Origin: JADGHX01 sp035760965
GTDB lineage: Bacteria; Pseudomonadota; Gammaproteobacteria; Steroidobacterales; Steroidobacteraceae
Assembly (NCBI GenBank): GCA_035760965.1
Contig: DASTRY010000027.1
Coordinates: 1-64,000, forward strand
Length of the DNA: 64,000 nucleotides
Direction: 5' to 3'
The position numbers were made by a program, and so were the translations under genes. The notes under the pieces are model-generated. The model was not told the DNA's origin. It made no database searches and worked only from the letters and a program-made list of their open reading frames with translations. Each line of letters opens with the position of its first letter. Positions within the stretch are counted from its first letter, which is position 1. Positions 34,830 through 43,125 of the stretch are shown here, in pieces.

Positions 34830-35009
34830 TCGAAGCGGAGTGGACCCTCCTCGCCCTGCGGTCGCGGCGGGTGTGGAGGACGTGGCGATGGGCATCGAGA
34901 CGCTTCAGTCGCCGAGCGTGCGCACCACGCATCGCCAAGGCGCGACAGAAGGCGGCGGCGCAACACGCGACGCACAGATCTCGATAGCTCGCTGAAGGGA
35001 TGCGACGAC

Positions 35010-35816
35010 ATGTTGGCTCACGGCGGGGTTGCGCGTCTGGAGGTCGCGGAGGTCTTCCGCTCGGTGCTGCGCGAGGTTCTTGCGAGCGCACATAGCGCGG
35101 GAGCCGACCTGGTCCGCATGCGCGCCACGCTCGAGCGCCGCCAAGACGAGTTGATCGACCCGCTCGAGCGCATGGCACTGCGCGCCGTGCTCTGCGGCAT
35201 GGCCGAGCAGCTCGAGGAAACGCGCATCATCGCGACCCCGCTCACGCAGATCGCCAGCAACTCCTCGGCTGGAATCCTGAGCTTGCTGTCACGCCTCGCG
35301 CAGGCGGAGACGGATGCGCTGCTCGATCCGCTGACCCATCTCGCCAATCGGCGGGCGTTCGAGCGTCAGGTGCAAGCGCTGCAATTCCAGCGGGGTTCGC
35401 TCGCCGGCTGCGCCCTCTTGTTCATCGATGTCGATCGCTTCAAGCGCATCAACGATTGCCACGGCCACGAGGTCGGCGACCGTGTTCTCTGCGGCGTCGC
35501 CGAGCTCCTGCGCGAAACGAGCGACGTGCGCAGCATCGTGGCGCGGTTCGGCGGCGAGGAATTCGTCGTGTTGTTCACGGATACGACCGAACAAGCGGCG
35601 CGCGAGCTCGGCGAGAAGCTGCGGCGCGTCGTCGCGAAGTATTCGGTGCGGATCCGAGGCGGCATCGAGCTGCGTGTCACCGTGTCCATCGGCATCGCGA
35701 TGGCCGGTGAGCGCGAAGCGATCGCGGCGCTCGTTTCGCGTGCCGACGCGGCCATGTATCGATCGAAGCGCAACGGCCGCGACTGCATGACGTGGGCGGT
35801 CGCGCCCTCGCCCTGA
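35010..35816 (+). CDS. Diguanylate cyclase (GGDEF domain)
   Basis: 268 residues from the ATG at 35010 (AAGGGA upstream); the frame stays open further upstream but with an Arg/Gly-rich, noncoding-looking composition. An alpha-helical N-terminal region (1-115) precedes a complete GGDEF domain with active-site GGEEF at 181-185 and the DVDRFKRIND metal/substrate motif. The allosteric RxxD inhibitory site is absent (the position reads DVRS). It should make cyclic di-GMP in the cytoplasm; the sensory role of the N-terminus is unknown. Confidence 0.92.
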   Translation: MLAHGGVARLEVAEVFRSVLREVLASAHSAGADLVRMRATLERRQDELIDPLERMALRAVLCGMAEQLEETRIIATPLTQIASNSSAGILSLLSRLAQAETDALLDPLTHLANRRAFERQVQALQFQRGSLAGCALLFIDVDRFKRINDCHGHEVGDRVLCGVAELLRETSDVRSIVARFGGEEFVVLFTDTTEQAARELGEKLRRVVAKYSVRIRGGIELRVTVSIGIAMAGEREAIAALVSRADAAMYRSKRNGRDCMTWAVAPSP

Positions 35817-35999
35817 CGACCATCTGACGCGTCCACGCCCTAGGCCCTTGGTGCAATTGGCGAATCGCGCGGCGTGTTGAATGCTGCCCGGCGACGTTTC
35901 GATACGGAGCAACTCCCCGTGCGTCGGTACGCGGCCCAGGGTCTACGCGGTCCACGCGGCGCGGCTACGAGCCAAGGTGGTCGGCGCGGCACGCGGCCC

Positions 36000-36611
36000 T
36001 TGAGGTTCGCGCTGCTCGGGATGCTCGCCATCGCACCCGTGCACGCCGCCGAGTCGGAGGCGGCTCGGCGTGACGCCCGCTTCGAGATCATCCCGTACCT
36101 CGGCTTTCGCGACGGGGGCAGCTTCAAGATCGAGGGCTCGGATCAGAGCGCCAATGTCGACGGGCACGCCTCCTTCGCGATCGCCTTCAATCTGGTGCTC
36201 CCGGCGGAGGAGCTCCGCTATCACTTCTACTACTCGCGCCAGGAGACCGAGGTCGAGTCCAGCCCGCTGAATATCGAATATCTGCATCTCGGCGGCACCA
36301 TGACGCCCGACCCCTCGCTCGCCCTCATGCCGTATGTCATCGGGTCCATGGGGGTCACGCGCTTTGCCCCGCGCGGCGCGGGCCTGAGCGACGAGACCCG
36401 CTTCTCGCTGGGCTTGGGTGGCGGGCTGCGCATTCCGACTCGCACGCGGGTCGAAGTGCTGCTCGAGGCGCGCGGCTTCCTGACCGTCATTTCGGCCAGC
36501 ACGTCGTTCTTCTGCAGCTCTGGCGCGACGGGCGGTGTTTGCGCGCTGCGGGGTCACGGGTCGTCGTTCTGGCAGTACGAGCTGCTCGCCGGCGCGTCGT
36601 TCGCGTTCTGA
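36000..36611 (+). CDS. Outer-membrane beta-barrel protein
   Basis: About 203 residues if translation begins at the TTG at 36000, which produces a clean signal peptide (RFALLGMLAIAPVHAA); an in-frame TTG at 35874 would add an arginine-rich tail. The mature part shows alternating beta strands (FEIIPYLGFRDGG, LRYHFYYSRQ, LALMPYVIGSMGVTRF, RVEVLLEARGFLTVI) and ends in Phe, as outer-membrane barrels do. About eight strands. Start uncertain; function unknown. Confidence 0.78.
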   Translation: MRFALLGMLAIAPVHAAESEAARRDARFEIIPYLGFRDGGSFKIEGSDQSANVDGHASFAIAFNLVLPAEELRYHFYYSRQETEVESSPLNIEYLHLGGTMTPDPSLALMPYVIGSMGVTRFAPRGAGLSDETRFSLGLGGGLRIPTRTRVEVLLEARGFLTVISASTSFFCSSGATGGVCALRGHGSSFWQYELLAGASFAF

Positions 36612-36767
36612 GCGTCAGCGCTCGAGAGAACCGGCAGCGTCTTTCTTGCCGCCGCTCGCGGCGGCGCTAGCGCCCGCGGTTTCCACGTTGCCGGACGCTG
36701 CTGCCGTGATCGCAACCGCGCTGACGCCGCCGAGCTCGAAGGTGCTATCCGGCCTTCTGCCATGGGT

Positions 36768-37637
36768 CTAGTGGATCACCGGGGATGCTCTTGCGTGCAC
36801 TCGCCGGCGCCACATCGTGTAAGGAATCGAAACGATGGAGCCAATGAGCACGGATAGCAGCACTGCGGCAGCGACGAGCTTTTCGCCCGGGAACAGTGCC
36901 GCGCCGATGGCGATCGCCACGCCTGGATGTCGCGAGGCGCAGGCCAGCGCCAGCGCGGCGCGATCGTCGCGATCGGGGCCGCCGAGCGCGTGTCCGACCG
37001 CGAGTCCGATCAGCGCAAAAATGGCGAACACCAGCAACGTGCCATCGCCGATCAACGACACGAATGCGATGCGTCCGGCGATCAGGATCACCGCGAGGCC
37101 GACGAGCAGCACGACCGTCGCCACCGCGCTCAGCTTGGGTGCGAGGCGTGCAGCCACATCAGGCCAGACGCGGCGAACCAGCATGCCCACCGCGAGAGGC
37201 GCGAGCGTCGACATCAGCACCGTTCGTGCGATCGCGAGCGGCGGAACCGACAGATCGCGGCCGAACAGCAGGCCGATGGTGGCCATCGTCAGAGGCACGA
37301 GGACGATGGACAGCGTCGATGTCGCAACCAACAAGCCGTACACATACGCCTGGTGAGTAACGAGCTCGAGTTGCCGCGGCGGAAGAATCGGCGGCACCGG
37401 CGACACGGCCAGCGCGATCAACGCGATCTTCACATCGGGGCGCAGTTGCAGACCGGCGGCAATTGCGATGGCGATGATCGGCAGCAGGATATTCATCGCC
37501 AGCACCGAGCGAACGAGCAGCGCCCGTTGCCGGAGCACATAGGTCGCTGCGCCCAGCGTGCAAGCCATGCCGACCGCAAATACCGTGCAGGCGAGGCTGA
37601 TCACGAGCGTGGTGCGGATGAGATCTGCCGCTGTCAT
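36768..37637 (-). CDS. Bile acid:sodium symporter (BASS/SBF) family transporter
   Basis: 289 residues, nine to ten helices. The family's crossover motifs are partly visible (VSPVPPILPPRQLELV, CASRHPGVAIAIGAALFPG). SBF-like proteins carry organic acids or arsenite; substrate not predictable here. Stands alone. Confidence 0.85.
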   Translation of the reverse strand: MTAADLIRTTLVISLACTVFAVGMACTLGAATYVLRQRALLVRSVLAMNILLPIIAIAIAAGLQLRPDVKIALIALAVSPVPPILPPRQLELVTHQAYVYGLLVATSTLSIVLVPLTMATIGLLFGRDLSVPPLAIARTVLMSTLAPLAVGMLVRRVWPDVAARLAPKLSAVATVVLLVGLAVILIAGRIAFVSLIGDGTLLVFAIFALIGLAVGHALGGPDRDDRAALALACASRHPGVAIAIGAALFPGEKLVAAAVLLSVLIGSIVSIPYTMWRRRVHARASPVIH

Positions 37638-37826
37638 ACAGCGCCCTCACGAAGAGGTGCGCGCATCATGGGCGCACGGCGGAATCTGCTTCGATACGAC
37701 TAACGACGTATGTGCCGGCGCACCTGATAGCACGGCGAAGTCGGCACGACTCAGCACACGCCCGAGCTTTCCCGCCATGTACGGCGTTTTTTACACGACA
37801 TAATTCGCGCGGGTTCGTAAGAAACC

Positions 37827-38687
37827 ATGTCGGGCCGCGCGTTTATTTGCCGCTCAGCTTTCCTTCGTTGCTACGGACCGCTAGCGTGGCTGGTATCGAT
37901 ACTGATCACGGTTCCGATGGACTGGACTCTCGCTGTTTGTCTGCTCGCGCTGGTGGAAGCGGTTTTGATTGCGGCATTGCTCATCGAGCGCCGGCGACTG
38001 CGGCGAACCTCTTTGGACGAGCGGCAGGTCGCCGAGGAGCTGGCGCGCATGGTGCACTTGGCTGTCTCTGCCGAGATTGCCGCCTCGGTGTCTTCAAAGC
38101 TCGTGCAACCCGCGACGGCGATGCTCATCAACATCGAGACTGCCGCGACGACACTCCGCTCGCCGCAGCCCGACATGCAGATCCTGCGCGAGGTGTGCGA
38201 GGACCTGCGTCTCGACTGCGAGCGCATCGCCGCCGTTCTGCACGCGCTGCGCGACCGGCCGATGCAGCGTAGCGCGGCGACCGGACCGCTCGACCTGAAC
38301 GGGGCGCTCGGCAAAGTGATCGACCTGATACGCCCCGTTGCGCAGCGCGAGGGTATCGAAGTCAGGACGGCGTTCGCCGAACGCCTGCCGTCCATCGAGG
38401 CGGATTCGATTCAGGTGCTCGGCGTCGTGATGAATCTCTGCCTGAGCTCGATCGAGCTCATGCGGCAGAGCCGTCAGGGCCCGCGCGTGCTGACGCTCGC
38501 GAGCTCGCAGAACGACGGCGCCGTGACGGTTTCGGTTCGCGACAGTGTGCCGGGCCTGACGGCCAAGCGGGTTCCGCTCCTCGTCGCCACGCGCATCGTC
38601 GAGTCCCAAGGCGGGCGGCTCTGGACCGACCCCGATGCCGAGGGGACGACCCGCGGATTCGCGCTCCCGGCGCTGGTCAAGGATTGA
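37827..38687 (+). CDS. Degenerate histidine-kinase-like protein
   Basis: 286 residues (an ATG at 37917 is also possible). One membrane helix (WTLAVCLLALVEAVLIAALLI) then a DHp-like helix pair and a shortened ATPase domain. The H-box that should read like AHELNQP instead reads SSKLVQP, so the phospho-accepting histidine is missing; the N-box is weak (MNLCLSSIELM) and the G1 box reads DSVPG. It resembles FixL-type kinases such as the one encoded 0.7 kb downstream and may act as a partner or antagonist of that kinase. Confidence 0.78.
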   Translation: MSGRAFICRSAFLRCYGPLAWLVSILITVPMDWTLAVCLLALVEAVLIAALLIERRRLRRTSLDERQVAEELARMVHLAVSAEIAASVSSKLVQPATAMLINIETAATTLRSPQPDMQILREVCEDLRLDCERIAAVLHALRDRPMQRSAATGPLDLNGALGKVIDLIRPVAQREGIEVRTAFAERLPSIEADSIQVLGVVMNLCLSSIELMRQSRQGPRVLTLASSQNDGAVTVSVRDSVPGLTAKRVPLLVATRIVESQGGRLWTDPDAEGTTRGFALPALVKD

Positions 38688-38701
38688 GCAGCGTCCGCGA
38701 C

Positions 38702-38983
38702 CTATTGCGCCGGCCGGCGGCGGAACATGCGCTCGATCTTGTCGTCGGTTCCCTGGGCCGCCGCGAGGGCCTGGCTCGCGGTCGCCTGCGCGCTGCTCGC
38801 CGATTCCGCCGCGGCCGCGCCCTCCGCCCGCGCGGATTGCAGGTCCTTCTGCAACCGCGCCACCTGGTTCTTCAGCTCGTCGACCTGTGCCTGAATCGGC
38901 TCGAGATCGGTACATCCTGCGAGCAGTGCGCCGGCGGCAAGCGGCGCCATCTTGGCGACCGGCCCGGCGACGTGACGCCTCAT
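38702..38983 (-). CDS. Lpp/OprI-like small lipoprotein
   Basis: 93 residues from the ATG at 38983 (GAGGGCGAG upstream). Lipobox LAAGALLAGC with Cys24, followed by a heptad/alanine-zipper coiled coil (VDELKNQVARLQKDLQSARAE, SSAQATASQALAAAQ) and a basic tail MFRRRPAQ. This is the murein-lipoprotein layout, but it lacks the C-terminal lysine that links Lpp to peptidoglycan. A TCGGAC-type palindrome is located 62 bp upstream. Confidence 0.85.
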   Translation of the reverse strand: MRRHVAGPVAKMAPLAAGALLAGCTDLEPIQAQVDELKNQVARLQKDLQSARAEGAAAAESASSAQATASQALAAAQGTDDKIERMFRRRPAQ

Positions 38984-39036
38984 CTCGCCCTCTCTCGATG
39001 CATGCCGCCAGCTTAGCCCCGCCCGCCGGTGCAGAT

Positions 39037-39054
39037 ATCGGATCAAGGTCCAAT
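39037..39054. promoter_or_regulatory. TCGGAT-N4-GTCCAA palindrome upstream of the Lpp-like lipoprotein
   Basis: ATCGGATCAAGGTCCAAT, the same motif as at 42506, 45852 and 57870 with one arm substitution. Centred 62 bp before the lipoprotein start codon on the minus strand. A weaker copy (TCGGACCAGGGCTTAA) lies at 39202-39217 toward the histidine kinase. Confidence 0.55.
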
Positions 39055-39368
39055 TCCGGGGCGCCCCCGTCCGGTAGCGAGCATTCGCGCACCGCCGCGG
39101 CCGCTGCCGTGCCTCCATATCGATACAACTGGGGCGGGCGCGCGGGCGGTCGGGTGCCATAGATTGGGAATCGCGGGTAGCGGACCGTCGGTGTCACGAA
39201 ATCGGACCAGGGCTTAACCGAGATTTATTACTCGGGATTAGCCCGGACCGGGTGGCGCATTCTCCAATCGCGGAGCCATAATGAAAGCTGGCGCCATTTC
39301 CCAATGAACTGAGGGACTTCCGAACATCGGATGCAAGCTACGTGTTCGGTCGGGCGGGGGAGGAACTG

Positions 39369-41867
39369 GTGGACGACTCGAGTGGGAGTGTTCAGCCGGA
39401 GTTGATGGGCGCGGTCGCGTCCTCTTCTCAGCCGCAGACGGCGCCTGGCTCATCTTCACTTGGGTTACAACATTGGCTGCACGTCGCGCGCGCGCCGCTC
39501 GCGACCGCCCTCGGTTACTTCCTCGCCGCGAAGCTCGGTGAATGGCTCGCGTTCCCGTCCGCTCCGGTTTCGGCGTTGTGGGCGCCAAATGCCATTCTGT
39601 TGGCGGCGCTGCTGCTCACGCCGCGCGAACACTGGTGGCGGCATCTGCTGGCGATCGTGCCGGTGCACCTGCTCGCACAGTTGCCGGAGTCGCCCGCCTC
39701 GCAAGTCGTCATTCAGTACGTCGTCAACAGCGCGGAAGCGGTGATCGGCGCGTACGCGATGCAAAGATGGACGCCGTACCCTCGCCGCTGCGATCGGGTG
39801 CGTACCGCGGTTGCTTTGATTCTCTTCGGCGGTCTCGTTGCCCCCGCCGTCACCAGTTTCGCGATGGTGCTCGCTTTTCAGGCAGTCGGACTGCGCGGTG
39901 ATTTTTGGCTCACGGTGCTCGTCCGCACGATCACCAATACGTTCGCAGTCGTGACGATCGTGCCGTTGATCGTGCACAGCGCGCAGCACCTCGCGAGCGG
40001 ACGCGCGCAAGTCTCACTCGTGCGCATCAGTGAGGCTGCCGCGCTCGCCGTCGCGCTCACTTGTGTTAGCGTGTTCGTGTTCGTCGTGCCGACCACCGGC
40101 TCGCTTCATACGCCGGCGCTTCTGTACACGCCGCTGCCGTTCCTCGCATGGGCGGCGATACGCTTCGGAGTCACCGGCGCTTGTGCTTCCGCGCTGCTGG
40201 TCGGAGCGGTCTCCACGTGGGGCATCTTGCATGGGCGCGGTCCCTTCTCCGATCACGACCCCGTCGCCAACGCGCTTTCGATCGTCGCGTTCCACGTCGT
40301 CATCGCGATCACGTTCGTCATGCTCGCGGCATTACTGGACGAGTGGCGTCTGGCCACACGCGCTGTGACGAAGAGCGAGGCGCGGTTCCGCAATATCTTC
40401 GAGCACAACATCATTCCGACGGTCATCTGGCGCGGCAAATCGCTGATCGCCGAGGCGAACGAAGCGTTCTTGCGACTGACCGGGTTCAGTCGCTCGGATA
40501 TCGCCCAAGGCAAGGTGCGCATCGATCAGCTCGTCGACTTGCGACACGGTGAGAGCTTCTCCGCCGCGCCTCCGGGCGGCCTCGCAGACTTCAGCATCGC
40601 GGAGAAGGAACTGCAGCTGGCGGATGGCCGACGCGTTCCTGTAATCGTCGGTGACTTGCGATTCGAGCAGGAAACCGGCGGCATTCTGTACGCATTAGAT
40701 CTCTCGGCGTTCCGGAGCGCCGAGGCGAGCCGACGGCGAATCGAGGGCTTGCACGCGGCGGTACTCGATTCGCTGCAGGATCAGATTGCCGTGCTCGACA
40801 ATCGAGGCATCGTGATCGAAGTGAACGACTCGTGGCGACGCGTGCGCGCGAGCGGTGATCACCCGCTGCGCCGCGAGCGAGTGCTCGCGGGCCAGAGTTA
40901 TCTCGATGTGTGCGCAGCCGCGGCCGAGCGCGGCGAGGACGGAGCGCGCGATCGGCTCGAGGCGCTGCGCGCGGTGCTCGACGGGTCCGAAATTCGGGCG
41001 CACTTCGAATGCGCGAGCATCGCGGAGCAGGAGCCGCAGTGGACGGAAATCTCCATCGAAAGGCTGCGCCGGCCCGAAGGTGGCGCAGTGATCACTTGCA
41101 CCGACGTGACGGCACGCAAGCGGGCTGAGCTGGAAGCCCGTACGCAACGCCAGCAGCTGACTCACCTCGGTCGCGCGGCCGTGCTCGGTCAGCTCTCCGG
41201 CGCCTTCGCGCACGAGCTGAACCAGCCGCTCACCTCGATCCTCGGGAATGCGGAAGCGGCGTTGCGGCTCATCGATGGCGGTAACGGCTCGTTCACGGAC
41301 CTGCGCGATATTCTGCGAGACATCATCGAGGAGGACGTACGCGCCGGCCAAGTCATTCAGCGCCTGCGCGCGCTGCTCGGCAAGGGGGACATCGTACGGC
41401 GGCCGGTCGACCTGAACGCGATCGTGCGCGCGGTGCTCGAGCTGTCGCGGACCGAGCTCATCAGCCGCAACGTGCGGGTCACGACCGAGCTCGACCCGAA
41501 ATTGCCGCTCGTCATGGCCGACAGGGTCCAGATGCAGCAGATTACGCTCAATCTGCTCATGAATGCCTGCGAAGCCATGGGTGAACAGCCCCCGGGCGAG
41601 CGTCGTGTCGTGATCGGGACCCGCTTCTTCCCCGCAGATGCGGCGGTCGAGCTCACGGTGCGGGATCACGGCAGCGGCATCCCGGGCAAGGATCTCGAGC
41701 GCATCTTTCAGCCGTTCGTGACGACGAAGTCGCACGGCATGGGCCTCGGTCTCGCCATCTGCCGCTCGGTCGCCGAGTCGCATCGGGGACGTCTGTGGGC
41801 GGAGAATGCGAGCGATGGAGGCGCAGTGTTTCATTTGAGAGTGCCGGTGGAAGGAGGCTTGCCATGA
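39369..41867 (+). CDS. MASE1-PAS histidine kinase (FixL-like)
   Basis: 832 residues from a GTG preceded by GGGGGAGGA, a far better site than the upstream GTG at 39342. An eight-helix MASE1 sensor (about 30-320, SAPVSALWAPNAILLAALLL) is followed by PAS domains (about 335-450 and 460-590), and a HisKA/HATPase core with phospho-acceptor His615 in AFAHELNQPLTSILGNAEAA, N-box NLLMNACEAM and G-box SHGMGLGLAIC. It phosphorylates the FixJ-type regulator whose start overlaps its stop. MASE1 ligand unknown. Confidence 0.94.
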   Translation: MDDSSGSVQPELMGAVASSSQPQTAPGSSSLGLQHWLHVARAPLATALGYFLAAKLGEWLAFPSAPVSALWAPNAILLAALLLTPREHWWRHLLAIVPVHLLAQLPESPASQVVIQYVVNSAEAVIGAYAMQRWTPYPRRCDRVRTAVALILFGGLVAPAVTSFAMVLAFQAVGLRGDFWLTVLVRTITNTFAVVTIVPLIVHSAQHLASGRAQVSLVRISEAAALAVALTCVSVFVFVVPTTGSLHTPALLYTPLPFLAWAAIRFGVTGACASALLVGAVSTWGILHGRGPFSDHDPVANALSIVAFHVVIAITFVMLAALLDEWRLATRAVTKSEARFRNIFEHNIIPTVIWRGKSLIAEANEAFLRLTGFSRSDIAQGKVRIDQLVDLRHGESFSAAPPGGLADFSIAEKELQLADGRRVPVIVGDLRFEQETGGILYALDLSAFRSAEASRRRIEGLHAAVLDSLQDQIAVLDNRGIVIEVNDSWRRVRASGDHPLRRERVLAGQSYLDVCAAAAERGEDGARDRLEALRAVLDGSEIRAHFECASIAEQEPQWTEISIERLRRPEGGAVITCTDVTARKRAELEARTQRQQLTHLGRAAVLGQLSGAFAHELNQPLTSILGNAEAALRLIDGGNGSFTDLRDILRDIIEEDVRAGQVIQRLRALLGKGDIVRRPVDLNAIVRAVLELSRTELISRNVRVTTELDPKLPLVMADRVQMQQITLNLLMNACEAMGEQPPGERRVVIGTRFFPADAAVELTVRDHGSGIPGKDLERIFQPFVTTKSHGMGLGLAICRSVAESHRGRLWAENASDGGAVFHLRVPVEGGLP

Positions 41868-42481
41868 CCAAGCAGGAACTGCGGCCAACGGTCTTCCTGG
41901 TCGACGACGACGCATCCGTTCGGACCGCACTATCGCGTGCCCTCTCCATGGAAGGTTTCTGTACGCGCGCCTGGCCGAGCGCCGACGAGTTTCTCGATGA
42001 GCACGACGTCGAGGCGCCGGGCTGCCTCGTCACGGACGTTGCGATGCCCGGCAGGAACGGGCTCGAGCTGCAGGCGGAGCTCGCCGCGCGCGGCTGCAAT
42101 CGGCCGATCGTGTTCGTCACCGCTCACGGGAGCATTCCGATGAGCGTGCAGGCGATGCGGGCCGGCGCCGTGACGTTCTTGCCGAAACCGGTGCGCTTGG
42201 CCGAGCTCGTGCAAGCGATTCGCGAGGCTTTCGCGAAAGATCGCGTGCTGCGCGATGCGCGGGCCAGTCGCGCCGACGTGCAAGCGCGCTTGACCGCGCT
42301 CACGCCGCGGGAGCGCGAAGTTCTCGATCTCGTCGTCGCGGGGAAGATGAACAAGCAGATTGCGGCTCAGCTCGGTGCCGCCGAGAAGACCATCAAAGTC
42401 CACCGTGGGAGGGTGATGAGCAAGATGCACGTGCGATCGGTCGCCGAGCTGGTCACGCTGACCGCGCAAATCACCGGCTGA
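41864..42481 (+). CDS. FixJ-family response regulator
   Basis: 205 residues, ATGA overlap with the kinase and GGAGG upstream. Receiver domain (VDDDASVR; Asp58 in TDVAMPG; FLPKPV) and LuxR/NarL-type helix-turn-helix (LTPREREVLDLVVAGKMNKQIAAQLGAAEKTIKVHRGRVMSKM). Output is transcription. It is the candidate reader of the TCGGAC-N4-GTCCAA palindromes nearby, since NarL/FixJ proteins such as DosR bind similar GGAC-centred palindromes; this last step is inference. Confidence 0.94.
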   Translation: MTKQELRPTVFLVDDDASVRTALSRALSMEGFCTRAWPSADEFLDEHDVEAPGCLVTDVAMPGRNGLELQAELAARGCNRPIVFVTAHGSIPMSVQAMRAGAVTFLPKPVRLAELVQAIREAFAKDRVLRDARASRADVQARLTALTPREREVLDLVVAGKMNKQIAAQLGAAEKTIKVHRGRVMSKMHVRSVAELVTLTAQITG

Positions 42482-42505
42482 GCGCGCTTGGCCGCGGCTC
42501 ACGGC

Positions 42506-42523
42506 ATCGGACGAAAGTCCACT
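42506..42523. promoter_or_regulatory. TCGGAC-N4-GTCCAC palindrome upstream of the REC-only gene
   Basis: ATCGGACGAAAGTCCACT, centred 46 bp before the next start codon. Arms match those at 45852 and 57870 except for the last base. Confidence 0.6.
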
Positions 42524-42560
42524 GTGAATCGCGGCGACACTCTTGCCTACTCGGCGGGGT

Positions 42561-42968
42561 ATGGAGAAGTCGCGTCCATGCGTTGCCGTCGTCGATGACG
42601 AGGAATCCGTGCGGCGCGCACTGGTTCGCTTGCTGCGCGCCTCCCATCTCGATGCCGAGTCCTTCGCGTCGGGCGAAGCGTTTCTCCGCTCGGTCGATGA
42701 TCACGCGCCCGACTGTCTGGTGCTCGACCTGCAGATGGCCGGCCTGACCGGCCGCGACGTGCAGCGCCAGCTCGCGATCCGGCAGCTGCATTTCCCCGTC
42801 ATCGTCATCACCGCGCACGATGAGCCGACCATGCGCGAGCAATGCCTCGCCGACGGCGCCGTCGACTACCTGCGCAAACCCTTGCGCGGCGACGTGTTGC
42901 TGCGCTCGATCGAAACGGCCGTGCGCGCTCATCTCGTGCGTTCGGAGGATGGGACGAAGGTCCGATGA
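42561..42968 (+). CDS. REC-only FixJ-like response regulator
   Basis: 135 residues from an ATG with GGCGGGG just upstream. A complete FixJ-type receiver (VVDDEESVRRALVRLLRAS, Asp56 in LVLDLQMAG, YLRKPL) but no output domain; the protein ends soon after the last receiver helix. It may act as a phosphate sink or a competitor for the MASE1 kinase. It has its own promoter palindrome and is not overlapped with the fixJ-like gene (79-bp gap). Confidence 0.9.
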   Translation: MEKSRPCVAVVDDEESVRRALVRLLRASHLDAESFASGEAFLRSVDDHAPDCLVLDLQMAGLTGRDVQRQLAIRQLHFPVIVITAHDEPTMREQCLADGAVDYLRKPLRGDVLLRSIETAVRAHLVRSEDGTKVR

Positions 42969-43054
42969 CGTTCGTCGCGCGGCGCTCCGATCATTCGGCC
43001 CCTATTCGCGCAGCTCCCTGGACGTGCGTCATCACTGACCGCGATCCCTCGTGC

Positions 43055-43103
43055 GTCGGCCGTCGTGTTCCGCACAACCCCCCGTGCGGGCGCGGCGGCC
43101 GAC
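43055..43103. terminator. Long GC-rich hairpin between convergent genes
   Basis: Outer stem GTCGGCCG / CGGCCGAC and inner stem CCGCAC / GTGCGG around a C-rich loop. It occupies the 157-bp gap between the converging REC-only and GH63 genes. There is no T-run on either side, so termination by this element alone is uncertain. Confidence 0.35.
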
Positions 43104-43125
43104 AAACCTGCCGGCGCGAGGGGAT

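Noticed and set aside
35841..35856. Motif copy TAGGCCCTTGGTGCAA before the barrel gene
   Set aside because: Only 12 of 16 positions agree and the distance to the likely start is about 150 bp.
36640..36670. GCCGCCGC-TC-GCGGCGGC hairpin as a terminator of the barrel gene
   Set aside because: Two-base loop is too tight and no T-run follows; likely compositional.
37776..37800. Terminator at CGCC-ATGTAC-GGCG followed by six T
   Set aside because: Four-base-pair stem is too weak, and no plus-strand gene ends upstream of it.
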